This document shows positions 20,701-29,482 of a stretch of 64,000 nucleotides of DNA, in pieces. The notes beneath the pieces are model-generated. The model ran no database searches. It was not told the DNA's origin and saw nothing but the letters and a program-made list of their open reading frames with translations. Location: NCBI GenBank assembly GCA_018857735.1, contig JABMCL010001218.1, positions 5,001 to 69,000 on the forward strand, written 5' to 3'. Position 1 is the first letter of the stretch. Each line of letters opens with the position of its first letter. The stretch is from Alviniconcha marisindica. Lineage: Eukaryota > Mollusca > Gastropoda > Provannidae. Position numbers and translations under genes: made by a program.

Positions 20701-23700
20701 TCTCCTTCGACCTTAAACTCCAACAAGACAATTACAGTCCATATCCAACACCTGAACGTTTGTCACCCCTCATGTAAACATAAACACACCTTTGGTGTAA
20801 GAACAGTTTTATTACACTGGCCTATCTGTTTGGGACAATGTGCCTCAAAGTCAAACACTCCACCACTGATTCTGCCTCCTTTTCTAAGGCTGCCCTCAAG
20901 ACACACCTGTGCAATAACTATTTCCAGGCTGTCTTTCACGTCTATGCCTATCCCCCTGTCTGACCTGTGTGTGTGTGTTGTTAGTGTTACGGTAAAGCAC
21001 CCTGAGCTCCCACCTTGTGCGGTAGATGAGCGCTCCAGAAATCCCTTTTGTTATTATTGTTTCACTGACACAGCGTCTGATCTGTCCACAGGCATGGGAG
21101 GCGGAGCTGGCATGGGAGGACTGGGAGCAGGCGGGGGTCTGGGTGGGGGTGTAGGCATGGGCATGGACTTGGGTGTGGGGGGCCTGGGCATGGGGAGTGC
21201 CGGGGGCCTCGGGGGAGTGGCTGGCCTCGGGGGCATCCCCACCAGCATGGCCTCGGGGATGGGCCTGAACAGCCTGGGCATGAGTCTGGGAGCCGGTGGG
21301 GTGGGGGGTCTGGGTCAGAGCGGCGCCGGCCTGGGGGGTCTGGGTGGTGGGGGCCTAGGGCTGGGGCTGGGGGACTCTCTGGGCTCCGGTGGGCTGGGGG
21401 GCTCCAAAATGGGCCTGGGCGACAGCATGGGTCTGTCCGGACTGGGGGGCGGAGCCGGGATGATGGGGGCGGGGGTCAGCGTCGCGGGCATGGGCGGAGT
21501 CTCTGGCATGGGGGGAGCTGGGCTTGGAGCCGGAATTGACGTGGGAGTTCGAGGCGGCTATGATGGTGGGGGCAGCAGGTTTGATTCTCCAGGCAGAAGT
21601 GGCGGCTTTGATGACCGCAGAGGGGGAGGTTATGACACTCCAGGAAGAGGGGGTATGGACATGGGGGGACGTGGGAACATGGACATGGGGGGAAGGAGCG
21701 GGATGGACATGACTGGGAGGGGAGGATTTGACATGGGGCGCAGTGGCATGGATGGGGGCAGAGGAGGCATGGACATGGGCGGTCAAGGGAGGTTCGACTC
21801 CATGGGCAGCCGAGGGGCTCTGGATGTGGATGCGAGGGGTGGCTACGACTCTGCCCGTGGTGCAGGAATGGGCGCCATGGATATGGGCAGCAGGGGCAGC
21901 GGCTATGATTCTGGCAGAGGCGGCTATGACCAAGGGATGAGGGGTGGCGGCTTTGAAACTGGTGGCCGTAGTGGGTTTGACAAGGGTCGTGGAGGTGACA
22001 TGGGTGGTGCCAGAGGTGACAGTCGAGGAGGGCGTCAAGGTCAAGGCAGAACTACTGTCACTGTTAAAAATGTAAGTGAAACATGTTCTGTTTAAAAAGT
22101 AGTCCAGTATTTGTGCTACACTCATGAAAACCTTGACGCCAGCAGATGAAAGATCAAACCAATTACTGATTGAGATTTGTTCAGATATGTTGTAAACTTG
22201 TTTTATGTTAATATACAAATCCATGTTGTGACCAAATCTTGTCATGAGAACCAGTATTCATGACAATTTTCAGTGACATTGAAATCAAATTGCTGGTGCT
22301 GAATTTGAAATGAAATATTGATTGAGATTTGTTCAGATATGTTGTAAACTTGTATTATGTTAGTATACTAATCCATGTTGTGACCAAATTTTGTGTCTGT
22401 GCCTCAGATCCCATACAACCTCAGCTGGCAAGATTTGAGAGACCGCTTCCGTGACATTGGTGAGTGAGAAGGATGTTAGAAATGAGCTGGTTCACGTGAG
22501 GTTTGAGACCAAATTTATTTTTAGATGTTCGTTCTGAGACATGTGTCCTAGTGAAGTGTGAGAGACAGTGAATTTTAGTTTTGGCTCGAGTGAAAAACCA
22601 TTTGAGTGTGAGTAATGGTGAAATTCAGGGGCAAAAAAAATGACAGTTTTATGGGTGTTTTTTAGACTGAAGAAGGTAAACTGTTATCTAACAAGTTCAG
22701 ACTTTAATTATATGGTTGTTACATCATGAACACAAACTCCAAGCACTGGTTTACAACATCCTTCCTTCAACCACTGCCATAACTGGTTATGCTATAGGTC
22801 TCCAAAAACTGTCCGCTTACTCAAATATAGGCATGCTTGTAACAGACAACTCCAATTATATTAGGTGTGATTTTTATATGTGTCTATCACAAATAAAATC
22901 AAAATCGTCTGAATTGAGACAACTCATTTTTACCCTGTGCAGACATGCTTCATGTTCAAATGCGTGCTTTGGCGCTGTGTTGTTTTCACAGTTTTGTTAG
23001 TATCCAAACCTTTCAGAGGGCACTGACAGCATTGGTGGACAGCTGAGCAGAAATAAACGGTGCCCCTTCAGTGGCATATCCAATTCTGGCAGAATTTGGA
23101 GGAAGGGTGCTGGAAAGCGAGGCTTGGAGTGTGACATGGAGTGATGGACAGTGTCGACTGTCATGCATTGTTTTTACTTTGGTTTATAGTATATTTGGTC
23201 TGTTTCCTTTTCTGTATATTTGAACTTTCTCTTCCACAAATCTTTAAGTGCTGCTGTTGTGGTCACTTGTTTAGTACCTTTGTCATTTGTGACATTATTC
23301 ATAGTCCAGTGGTCAGATACTCTGGGCTCTGTTTCAGACTTGAAAGACCATCAGTTAATAATAGCATAGCATGTTCTGTATGTGTGTCTGTCTGTGCAGG
23401 TGATGTGAAATATGCTGAGATTGGGATGGAGATGGGACGGCCTTCAGGGGACGCTGTTGTGCGCTTTGGCTCAGAGGAGGATGCCTTGAGAGCCATCAGT
23501 ATCCTTTGGTAGCATCTCAAACATGTGCTTTGTCTGGTGTGCTGAAAGCAGTGTCTCACCTTACAGTGCCACATCTCACGCTGGTGGTGTGTCTGGCATG
23601 CTGACAGAAACGTCTTGCCTTACAGTGCCACATCTCACGCTGGTGGTGTGTCTGGCATGCTGACAGAAATGTCTTGCTTTACAGTGCCACATCTCACACT

Positions 23701-24556
23701 GGTGGTGTGTGGCATGCTGACAGAAACGTCTTGCTTTACAGTGCCACATCTCACACTGGTGGTGTCTGGCATGCTGACAGAAATGTCTTGCTTTACAGTG
23801 CCACATCTCACACTGGTGGTGTGTGGCATGCTGACAGAAACGTCTTGCCTTACAGTGCCACATCTCACACTGGTGGTGTGTCTGGCATGCTGACAGAAAT
23901 GTCTTGCTTTACAGTGCCACATCTCACACTGGTGGTGTGTGGCATGCTGACAGAAACGTCTTGCCTTACAGTGCCACATCTCACACTGGTGGTGTGACTG
24001 GCTTGCTGACAGAAACGTCTTGCCTTACAGTGCCACATCTTACACTGGTGGTGTGACTGGCTTGCTGACAACAATGTCTCACCTTATAGTGCCGCATCTC
24101 ACACCTTTGATGGTGTGTCCGGCATAGTAACAGGAATGTCTCACACTTACACTTTACGGTGCAGGTTTGAAGTTGTCATAGTGCCCTGGTTGTCTTGATT
24201 CTGGCACTGCAGCTCCTTGAGAGTTGCCTACGGCCAGGAACCGCATCATCCATTATTTGTATAATTGAAAGTCTAAACCATGCCTCCCCACAGTTAACAA
24301 AGAAAATGCCCAAATAGTGTTGGTGTTTTTACTCAGTAGAGGTGGTTGGGGATGTTGTAAGATGACGTCAATGCTGAAAGGTCTTCTTGCAATGCAACCT
24401 GCGCTGTGTTATCATATCATGGCTGTTGTAGGATCAAATGTTTATTGGAACCTTGAGAAGCTGCATTTGTTTTTGTTTTTCCATAACCACACCCCAGGCC
24501 TGGCTGATGGCACTCGACTGGATGGGCGCACCATTCGCGTGGCCATGCGGAACTGA
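8764..24556 (+). CDS. HNRNPM: hnRNP M / MYEF2-type RNA-binding protein, paralogue 1 (12 coding exons, 786 aa)
   Basis: Nuclear RNA-binding protein of the hnRNP M/MYEF2 family, which binds GU-rich pre-mRNA and influences splicing (family knowledge). Exons: 8764-8810, 10464-10642, 11935-11995, 12694-12787, 14071-14544, 15246-15399, 16549-16638, 20068-20139, 21092-22071, 22408-22459, 23400-23498, 24498-24556. They join in frame to 2361 nt. Order: MADSG start; RS/RD-rich leader; RRM1 (exons 2-4; RNP2 IMVKNL, RNP1 KGIAMIEF); MDMGRGG repeats (exon 5); ITPELLAQLGIEGPI linker; RRM2 (exons 5-7; VFVANL, RGMGIVEF); GLKSIGMGLG (exon 8); a 326-aa Gly/Met-rich region (exon 9); RRM3 (exons 9-12; VTVKNI, SGDAVVRF) ending RVAMRN. 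RNP1 motifs lack the usual aromatics, as in hnRNP M. Introns 6 and 11 look U12-type. Exon 1 is chosen because its AG/G phase and MAD start match paralogue 2; its donor GTTACC is weak. The symbol is by family; MYEF2 is a vertebrate sister. Confidence 0.93.
9019..9481. repeat. Tandem duplication, about 235-bp unit, hnRNPM-1 intron 1
   Basis: Two copies start near 9019 and 9256. Shared blocks are TGCCCCTGCCCCAAAGAAAT, TAGTTAACTAATT, AGGACTCTGTAGGA and TTCTATTCA-GGTTTAGGCATTTCC. The rest of intron 1 (8811-10463) shows no other gene. Near 10330-10375 there is a GTAAGTAACTTGGTGTTTTA motif that recurs, sometimes inverted, near 12305, 15930, 35480 and 50707, so it belongs to a dispersed family. Confidence 0.8.
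10770..10984 (+). repeat. GT-rich minisatellite ending in G24, hnRNPM-1 intron 2
   Basis: Three to four units of about 55-60 bp carry GTATGGATTCAGTGATGTG followed by GTGTGTCTGGTTGATGATGG. They start about 130 bp after the exon 2 donor and run into an unbroken G homopolymer at 10961-10984. The transcribed strand is rich in GUGGUG/GUGUG, the kind of motif hnRNP M proteins prefer. The remaining intron sequence to 11934 is AT-rich with nothing recognised. Confidence 0.8.
12788..13170 (+). repeat. Degenerate tandem repeats directly after the exon 4 donor (hnRNPM-1 intron 4)
   Basis: Irregular units contain GTTGAGTCA-TGAGCT and TCAGAGAGGTAGCTCATGTG. The second block closely resembles the exon 4/intron 4 junction (GTCAGAGAG/GTAGGTCATC at 12779-12797), so some units carry a copy of the 5' splice site context. 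Boundaries are approximate because the units are diverged. Confidence 0.6.
13850..13996. mobile_element. Right-end fragment of the 5342-6029 TTAA element family
   Basis: This stretch matches the right part of the element at about 5885-6033: AAAGTGAGCTGAAACTTTTA, TTATTGATTTTTAAAGTTGT, GGGAAAGGGCAGCAGC, then GGCCAAGTGGGTTAAT at the end, including the terminal TTAA (13995-13998). No matching left terminus was found upstream, so it is truncated or rearranged. It ends only about 70 bp before exon 5. Confidence 0.7.
14140..14370 (+). repeat. Coding 21-bp repeats: MDMGRGG / MDMGMRGG tract in exon 5 of hnRNPM-1
   Basis: About five near-perfect 21-bp units (GGCATGGACATGGGCCGTGG) encode MDMGRGG. Three longer units encode MDMGMRGG. 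The tract lies between RRM1 and RRM2, where vertebrate hnRNP M is also rich in Gly and Met. Paralogue 2 lacks it and has a plain Gly/Met stretch (GGMGG, GMGLGG) instead. Synonymous drift is small between units, so the array is young or homogenised. RGG-type motifs can be arginine-methylated and bind RNA (general knowledge, not shown here). Confidence 0.9.
15400..16548 (+). other. Intron 6 of hnRNPM-1: candidate U12-type (minor spliceosome) intron
   Basis: The 5' end is GTATCCTT (15400-15407), matching the U12 donor consensus. Just before the 3' AG (16547-16548) is TGTCCTTAATC (about 16529-16539), a near-perfect U12 branch site, about 12 nt from the AG, with no long pyrimidine tract. Splicing here gives AVQAV-S-MFNGQ, the correct RRM2 sequence, in phase 1. 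The intron also holds a dispersed repeat (15490-15665), a G20 run (15842-15861) and a motif shared with 35470-35540 in inverted orientation. Confidence 0.85.
15490..15665 (+). repeat. Dispersed repeat, copy 1 (hnRNPM-1 intron 6)
   Basis: This matches 20355-20570 in the same orientation: GGGAATTGTCAGCTAATTGG versus GGAAATTGTCATCTGATTAG, and GCCAGGAAGCCAAAGTCT versus GCCAGGAAGCCCAAAGTCT. It is diverged, with no terminal repeats identified; the class is unknown. Confidence 0.55.
16551..16825 (+). pseudogene. Tandem duplication of exon 7 (138 bp + 137 bp); second copy is a dead pseudo-exon
   Basis: The unit 16551-16688 (ATG of MFNGQ through the exon 7 donor and about 50 bp of intron 7, ending CTGTCTCAC) is repeated at 16689-16825. 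The first copy is the functional exon 7 (16549-16638). The second copy starts two bases inside the exon, so it has no AG acceptor and no branch site. It also has a 1-bp deletion after GTCATTGAAGAC that shifts the frame, and an Arg-to-Cys change (CGC to TGC). It keeps an intact GTGAGTGG donor. Divergence is low, so the duplication is recent. Paralogue 2 has no such copy. Confidence 0.92.
17578..18913. mobile_element. TIR DNA element (514 bp plus an 822-bp nested insert), copy 1
   Basis: The ends are CCTATTGGGCGATTCAG (17578-17594) and its exact inverse at 18896-18912. A second, uninterrupted copy lies at 41995-42506. Removing the nested TTAA element (18035-18852 plus one TTAA) leaves 514 bp, against 512 bp for the other copy. 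Flanks GCAGTGAT and GCAGTGCC share 6 of 8 bases, which would suit an 8-bp hAT duplication, but the other copy does not confirm it, so the superfamily is open. No transposase is encoded; it is probably a non-autonomous element. It sits in hnRNPM-1 intron 7. Confidence 0.85.
18035..18852 (-). mobile_element. Kolobok-like TTAA element with decayed THAP domain, copy 1 (nested)
   Basis: It is flanked by TTAA on both sides (18031-18034, 18853-18856). The termini AGGACAAGTCCAAGG and (inverted) AGTAAAAGTCCAAGG form imperfect TIRs. On the minus strand an ATG at 18575 opens a THAP zinc-finger: MPAYCVAANCNN, then GITMHELL, then after a small deletion KWIKFIHFKQADF and LCSEHFS, matching the C2CH pattern with the conserved tryptophan. 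A frame-breaking deletion and a stop after HFSE show it is dead. THAP plus TTAA targeting is the combination known for Kolobok transposons. No catalytic domain is left, so this is a deletion derivative. It is inserted into the 17578-18913 element. Confidence 0.85.
20355..20570 (+). repeat. Dispersed repeat, copy 2 (hnRNPM-1 intron 8)
   Basis: This is the partner of 15490-15665 (same orientation). It includes GGAATTCTGCTAAAAGCTGC and GCCAGGAAGCCCAAAGTCTC. Function and class are unknown. Confidence 0.55.
20680..21058 (+). mobile_element. 3' end remnant of a CR1/RTE-type LINE, just upstream of exon 9
   Basis: In one frame (about 20840-20960) the sequence reads like a LINE C-terminus: KHSTTDSASFSKAALKTHLC followed by NNYFQ. 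After it comes the tail GTAAAGCACCCTGAGCTCCC, then a GATGAGCGCTCCAGAAATCC stretch ending TTATTATTG. This type of C-terminus and microsatellite-like 3' tail is common in invertebrate LINEs of the CR1/RTE group (from memory of the family; clade not certain). It stops about 33 bp before the exon 9 acceptor (21091/21092). Confidence 0.65.
21092..22071 (+). other. Exon 9 of hnRNPM-1: 326-aa Gly/Met-rich low-complexity region
   Basis: A single 980-nt exon. The first half is Gly/Leu/Met (GLGGG, GMGMDLGVGGLG). The second half has GG-Y/F-D and GRGGMDMGG repeats (about 21590-22030) with Arg and Asp, then RTTVTVKN beginning RRM3. The same exon in paralogue 2 is 425 nt (141 aa) and has GYGGSGGYGG repeats. 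In hnRNP M proteins this inter-RRM region is also long and repetitive. Long open frames in other phases and on the other strand here are by-products of the GC-rich repeat. Upstream open sequence (20608-21091) is not part of the exon because a strong CCACAG acceptor and correct phase start at 21092. Confidence 0.9.
22731..23134 (+). mobile_element. Dispersed short TIR-like element A, copy 1 (hnRNPM-1 intron 10)
   Basis: It starts CACAAACTCCAAGC and ends GCTTGGAGTGTG, a short inverted repeat. A full second copy in the same orientation lies at 33200-33636 and a terminal fragment at about 59090-59155. Shared blocks are CTTCCTTCAACCACTGCC, AGTATCCAAACCTTTC and GGAGGAAGG. No coding sequence. The rest of intron 10 holds nothing else recognised. 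Confidence 0.7.
23499..24497 (+). other. Intron 11 of hnRNPM-1: candidate U12-type intron
   Basis: The donor is GTATCCTT (23499-23506). Near the 3' end TTTTCCATAAC (about 24477-24487) matches the U12 branch consensus TTCCTTAAC with one change, 10-12 nt before the AG (24496-24497). Splicing is phase 1 inside a Ser codon (A/GC), giving ALRAI-S-LADGTRLDG of RRM3. A minisatellite fills its first half. Confidence 0.85.
23528..24170 (+). repeat. Minisatellite, 55-61 bp x about 10, hnRNPM-1 intron 11
   Basis: Unit: CACACTGGTGGTGTG then TCTGGCATGCTGACAGAAA then CGTCTTGCCTTACAGTGCCA. It starts about 30 bp after the exon 11 donor; central units are nearly identical, edge units diverged. Each unit has a GGUGGUGUG core (hnRNP M-like binding motif) and a CTTRCAG sequence resembling a U2-type 3' splice site. 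Two unit-length variants alternate (GTGTGTCTGGC and GTGTGGC). Confidence 0.93.
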
Positions 24557-25548
24557 GCTTTTCCTCACACAGCATCGCAGACTGCATGCTGGCTTCACCT
24601 CACCAAGGGCAGCAACTGGGGATGCAGTCGACAGCGCACCTACCGGTGTGTATCTCATCAGCATTTTGACACCACATCAGTCACTTTATTTTGTGCTGGT
24701 TTCCTGCTTTGGAGCTGTGGAACTTTTTATGTTGTCAGGCGATTTCAGTGGAACTTTGGAAAAATGTTGAAATGATGCCAGTGTTGCTACGTCGTCAGAG
24801 GAGTGGAAACTTTGCTTTGCTGGTGAAGGATAGCAAGGGTTGATTTGTGTTTTTAGTTCGTTTTTGATTTTAAGTACTGACAGTGCTGTTGACACCATTC
24901 TGAGTTTTTTTGTTTTTAGAAAAATGAAAACAAGTGTGCATGGAAACGTTGACTTGATTCTGCATTTGTTCGGCAAAGTGTGTTTTATTTGGTCAGAGTA
25001 TGTCCAAGTCATATTGTCCATTTTTGGAACTGAAAATGTCTTCGTTGTTCATCAGTGGTGGAAGCAATGGATTTTTTTCTTTAACTCAGTTATCGATTGT
25101 TTACTGCAAGAAAGGCCACAAAGGAAAATTTGATTTAATTGCTTGTGATCAGAACTGTCATGTCTGTCAGAGGTCTTGGAGCCTCCTAAGAGGAAGCGTA
25201 GGGGGGGAAGGGGGCATTCAGATGGATGTCTTCAGGCTGGTCCAGCAGATCTTGCTTTTTGTAACGAGCAGGAGCAAAGAATTTTTCCCTGTCACCCTAT
25301 GACTGCGTGCCATGCTTGGGAAAGAGGTTTGTGCATGTATTGCTCTGATATTTGTCGAATCGACATCAGGCACAGTTTGCGGCTAGCCTCAGACCCCAAA
25401 GAATGCAAATGAAAGGGAGCTGGTGCTCTAGTCTCTTTTCTCTGGGCAGGCGATGGAAGGATGCTTTCTGCTTTGAATATAGACGTGTGCCACCATTATT
25501 TTGTTCCTAGTAGATCTGTGGTCAAATAAATGTTTTAGCTGATTTCAT
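24557..25548 (+). promoter_or_regulatory. hnRNPM-1 3' UTR with poly(A) signal AATAAA (25525-25530)
   Basis: After the TGA (24554-24556) no further coding exon fits. The first canonical AATAAA on this strand downstream is at 25525-25530, followed by TGTTTTAGCTG and GT/T-rich sequence, so the mRNA probably ends near 25545. A purely 3'-UTR intron cannot be excluded (CCTACCG/GTGTGT at about 24646). Confidence 0.6.
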
Positions 25549-27564
25549 GGAAGTTGTATTTTTCCTTGAGTATGTGTGGATCTTGTTGGTACTTTGTTTG
25601 TTCAATTTCGTGTTGTCATTCATCTCTGTTGATAAGTAGAGTAGTCCAAGCAACATCACTGAATCAGGAGGCTGTCATGAGCAGTAGGTTGTGCTGCACA
25701 TTCTGGTTGAACTAACGCTGAGCTCATGGAGAAAAGACAGAAAGGGGATTTGAAGAGAGGAAATGGATTTCGTCTGTATGTACTAGCAGAGTTGGGCAGA
25801 TTGACTAGCTTAGCTCTGGGCTGTCGTCAAGGAGGTACTTGCCGGGCACTGTAGTGATACCTGTTGGTAACAAAACTCCAGGAAGCTGGGGGAGAGGTAG
25901 ACCATCCCTGTTGCTACACCCTCATGACCGCCAGAATGGTTACTGTGGTCACCTGAGCAGGATGCACAGTGATGTAGAAATTCTGCTGTTTTGAAACATC
26001 TGCTGTTACAGTCTTTTTGGAGAACATGGTGATTAAATTTTTATGAAGAACAAGATGATGGGAGCCGAAGTTGACAGTTGAACCTACCGCCAACTGATCC
26101 GTGAGCTTACAAGCTTTCCAACAGGTGTGGTTTATTTATGTTTCTATGTAGCAGGCCTGGGAAGGATCATTGAATTTTTTCAAACCTCCTGTTTAAGGTG
26201 AAGATGTGTGGTTGGTTGATGAAACCAAGGGGCTGTTGCTTTACTTTCACAAATGGTTGATGGACTATAAATTGTAATTCTGGGGCTCTACTTTGGTGAC
26301 TTTGGGCATTCATCCACCACCTTTGGAATGTTGGTTTGTAGTGTGAAAACAGGTTTGTTTTTTGTCCAGTTTCTGCCATTATGAAAGGGAAATTTGGCAA
26401 TCTCTTAATGGTCCACCCAGAAAATTTAAATTATGAAGGCCAAGTTTCATCCACTGCCAACCATTTTCAGCATCAATATGAAAGTTGATGAGCTTGGTGG
26501 TCTAGCGCCCTGACTGTATGTTCTGAAGGGCATTCTGGAAAAGACTCTGAATGCTGGCAGCATTGGGCTTTCTGAAGAAAATGATACGGACACATCCAGG
26601 GCATTAACCAATATCTCTTTCATGGGGTAACAGAAGGTACACAGGTAAAAAACAAAACAAGGTCTTTCATTGCATTTCTTTTTACGTGGCAGCGCGGCTT
26701 TGCATGGAATCTGAATGGGGCCTTTCTATGTGTGGAATGTCAAGCTTTTGTCAACCTTCGGAAGGTCTGGATTTTGTTTCTCTACTGTGTCCCCTGGGAT
26801 TGTGCTGTGTGAAAACCATTGTTGCTGGACAAGTCCACAGCTAGCTGTAGGTGAAAGACGGTGATTAACAATGGTGTTTGTTACTGGTGACAATATTTGC
26901 ATATGAAACGGTGTCCTGGAAGGCTGCTACCTAGAGTGCATTGTGAAAGCTGAGATGATGGGCTGATGGTGGCGGACGTAATAAGCTGAAAGCCACTGCT
27001 GCCATGCGTGGTCACATGCAGATTGTTACTTCTTGTTAATGGGCATGAATTGGTGCACTTAAATGCCACATTTGATGGACAACTTGGGTTGTTTACTGAA
27101 TATGTGCATTGATGCAAATCAGTGTGGACCTTATGAGTTACAGCATCAGTTGCCATAGCACCTAACAAATCATAAACTGTGTGGTCTGAGAAGCAAAGCT
27201 TGGTCTAGCAGCGTGAAGTTATAAAATGGGCTACATGGACCTTAATGCTTGACTTTTAGCACCAAAGCAAATCTGTCTGGAATTTGTTTTTGGGGAGGGG
27301 AGGCACTATGGGTGTCACTTTCATGCCATGTTGCCTGCCATCTGCTAGATGATCTGATTTCATCATCTTGGATTGCTATGTAGATATCAGAGGAGAGAAA
27401 TTTGTGTTTAGTCTTGTCTGGTAAAATGAATGACAGATGTTCACATACAAATGAGGATTATATTCCAATTTGAATCTTTTGGCATTTTTGAGTGCCATGG
27501 TGTCTTTACACCAGTTTACTGCACGAAGTGTATCATCCAGATAAGGTCCCATATTCCCCTAAAC
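25549..27564. other. Intergenic stretch without recognisable features
   Basis: No gene, RNA or repeat structure could be supported here. Open frames are short and lack conserved motifs. It separates the likely end of hnRNPM-1 from the minisatellite that follows. Confidence 0.5.
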
Positions 27565-27980
27565 AGCTTGTTCACTACTGTTGCTCCTGAGGGCCAAATC
27601 TACCCATCCATGCACCAAAGTTTTTTTCCTGTCACCATCTCCACACTGGCTCCTGAGGGCCAAATCTGCCCTGGCTCCCGAGGGCCAAATCTTCCCATCC
27701 ATGCATCAAAGTTTCCTGGTCACCTTCTCCACACTGGCTGCCGAGGGCCAAATCTGCCGATCCATGCATTATAGTTTGCTTCATGGTCACCTTTTCCACA
27801 GTGGTTCCTGATGGTCAAATCTTCCCATCTGTGCATCAAGGTTTGCTTCATGGTCACCTTCTCCACAGTGGCTCCTGAGGGCCAAATCTGCTGATTGTCA
27901 CCTTCTCCACAACAGCTCACAAGAGCCAAATCTGCTGCTCCATGCATCAGTCTTCTTCATCATCATCTTCTCCACAGTGT
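27565..27980 (+). repeat. Intergenic minisatellite, about 65-70 bp x 6
   Basis: Units contain CTCCTGAGGGCCAAATCTGC, CCATCCATGCATCAAAGTTT and CATGGTCACCTTCTCCACA. Copies differ by substitutions and internal deletions. Open reading frames through it are repeat artefacts. Confidence 0.88.
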
Positions 27981-28072
27981 TGCCTGATCTGCATCTTGTG
28001 CTGGACTGCTTGTAATGTTTTGTAAAGAGACTCATTGCTGAATATTGCATTATGGCTTCATTGCTGCATTAG

Positions 28073-28131
28073 GCTGGGAATGATGGGGATCCAGCACATG
28101 GAAGAGGAATTGCTATGTCAGTGGATTCCAG
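28073..28131 (+). other. Exon-like segment of unknown gene (weak)
   Basis: TTGCTGCATTAG precedes and GTAAGT follows a 59-nt segment open in frame (AGNDGDPAHGRGIAMSVDS). The splice-site match is good, but no neighbouring exon joins in frame and I recognise no homology. It may be chance or a non-coding exon. The surrounding 27981-29482 sequence shows no other structure. Confidence 0.2.
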
Positions 28132-29482
28132 GTAAGTATTGACAATACTAGTTTGCTTGTTTGTTTTGGTTATTGGTGGATTTACCAGCACTTCTTGGGG
28201 CAAGACAATGGAAATAAAATTGACGCTATCATGAATGTCATTGTCAGCTTCAGGAAGATCAAGGCGGTACTGCTGCAGTGTCTTACTTCCCAGAAATTGG
28301 CAAGTGATCTTGGTTGTACTCTGCTGTACCTGTTTATTGAAACCAAGCATACTGATGAGGCTGGTTTTAGTCGTCTGGATAAAGAAGTGGGTTGGAGGTA
28401 CACATGCTTTAGAAGTTAACGGAACACGTGAAGGCTTTTTTGTATGGAATTTTCAGTGCAACTATGCAGGAGTTTAAAAAAAAGTTCTCTCACATTAGAA
28501 ATGCTGTTGGTTTGTGTGTTGCATTATCATTCCTATTCCTAATCCGTTTGTGTTCTATTTCAGATGTTCTAACAATTTACACTTTAGTGAGAACTGCTGT
28601 GCATTTTGGTCCCTTGACCTTGTTTCATTTGCCATGGACTGGATACTAATGTTGCGGGAAAACTACAATATTGGAACTTGGTACTCTGCGAGACGTGCAA
28701 GACTTGATGGGAGACCTTGAAATAGTTGAATATACCTTAATGGACAATGAAGATTACATGTGTGGTGTAAAATGAGCTGGATCCACAAGACAAGGAAGAC
28801 TTGTGAACATTGAAGTAAGGAAGATGGAGGTAATGTGGGGCACTGAAGATTACTAGTAGCTGCCCTTGCAGAAAGCAGTGAATGTTCAACTGTTGTTGTT
28901 TTCTCAAAGCTATAAGATGCCACTGCTCACTGGGTCATGCAATTTTACCAGGCTAAAACTTTCTGGGTTCATTAAAAGTCTGCCAACTGAAGCCTTCAGA
29001 GGAACGCTGCAAGTGCAAGACTTGGAGCAGTCACATGTCAAACCTTGTGCACAAACCTGCATGGAACTTGTTGAGGCTGGCAAATGCCTTATCTGTCATG
29101 CAGTCATTATCCTGGTGGTGTATTTGATTTCTGTCAGACATTAGAGGTGATTAGTAGGACCTTGGTGAGTTGTTTGGCTCCTGTCAGTATGTTTTCTTCA
29201 GTGTTCAAATGGGATGCACAAGATGATGGATCTGGAAGTCTTTTTGCAGAACCAAGTCAGTCAGTGTCTTTTACATATGGTAGTTAATACTGGTGGTGGC
29301 TGGAACAGTCTCTGACTTCATTGTTATAAGTGGTTCATCCTCACTGAAAGATGACGGGGCTTACCTGCATGTGTTTTGCAGAAGATTATCATCAAGGGTG
29401 TGCATCATTTCTTTGGCCATAATATAGGAGATTCCACCTTGAGGTAACATATTTTTTCCATACTGGATACATGTCAGTTTAA

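Noticed and set aside
20608..22095. A 495-codon open frame that could be taken as a single-exon Gly-rich protein
   Set aside because: Its first 160 codons are intron plus LINE-tail sequence. A strong acceptor at 21091/21092 and phase matching exon 8 show only 21092-22071 is coding.
23576..24074. Cys/His-rich repetitive frames (zinc-finger-like) on the minus strand
   Set aside because: They are translations of the intron 11 minisatellite and lack real finger spacing.
28153..28419. 88-codon plus-strand frame that vaguely recalled an aminoacyl-tRNA synthetase helix
   Set aside because: No catalytic or anticodon motif; both strands are open here; no neighbouring exon.
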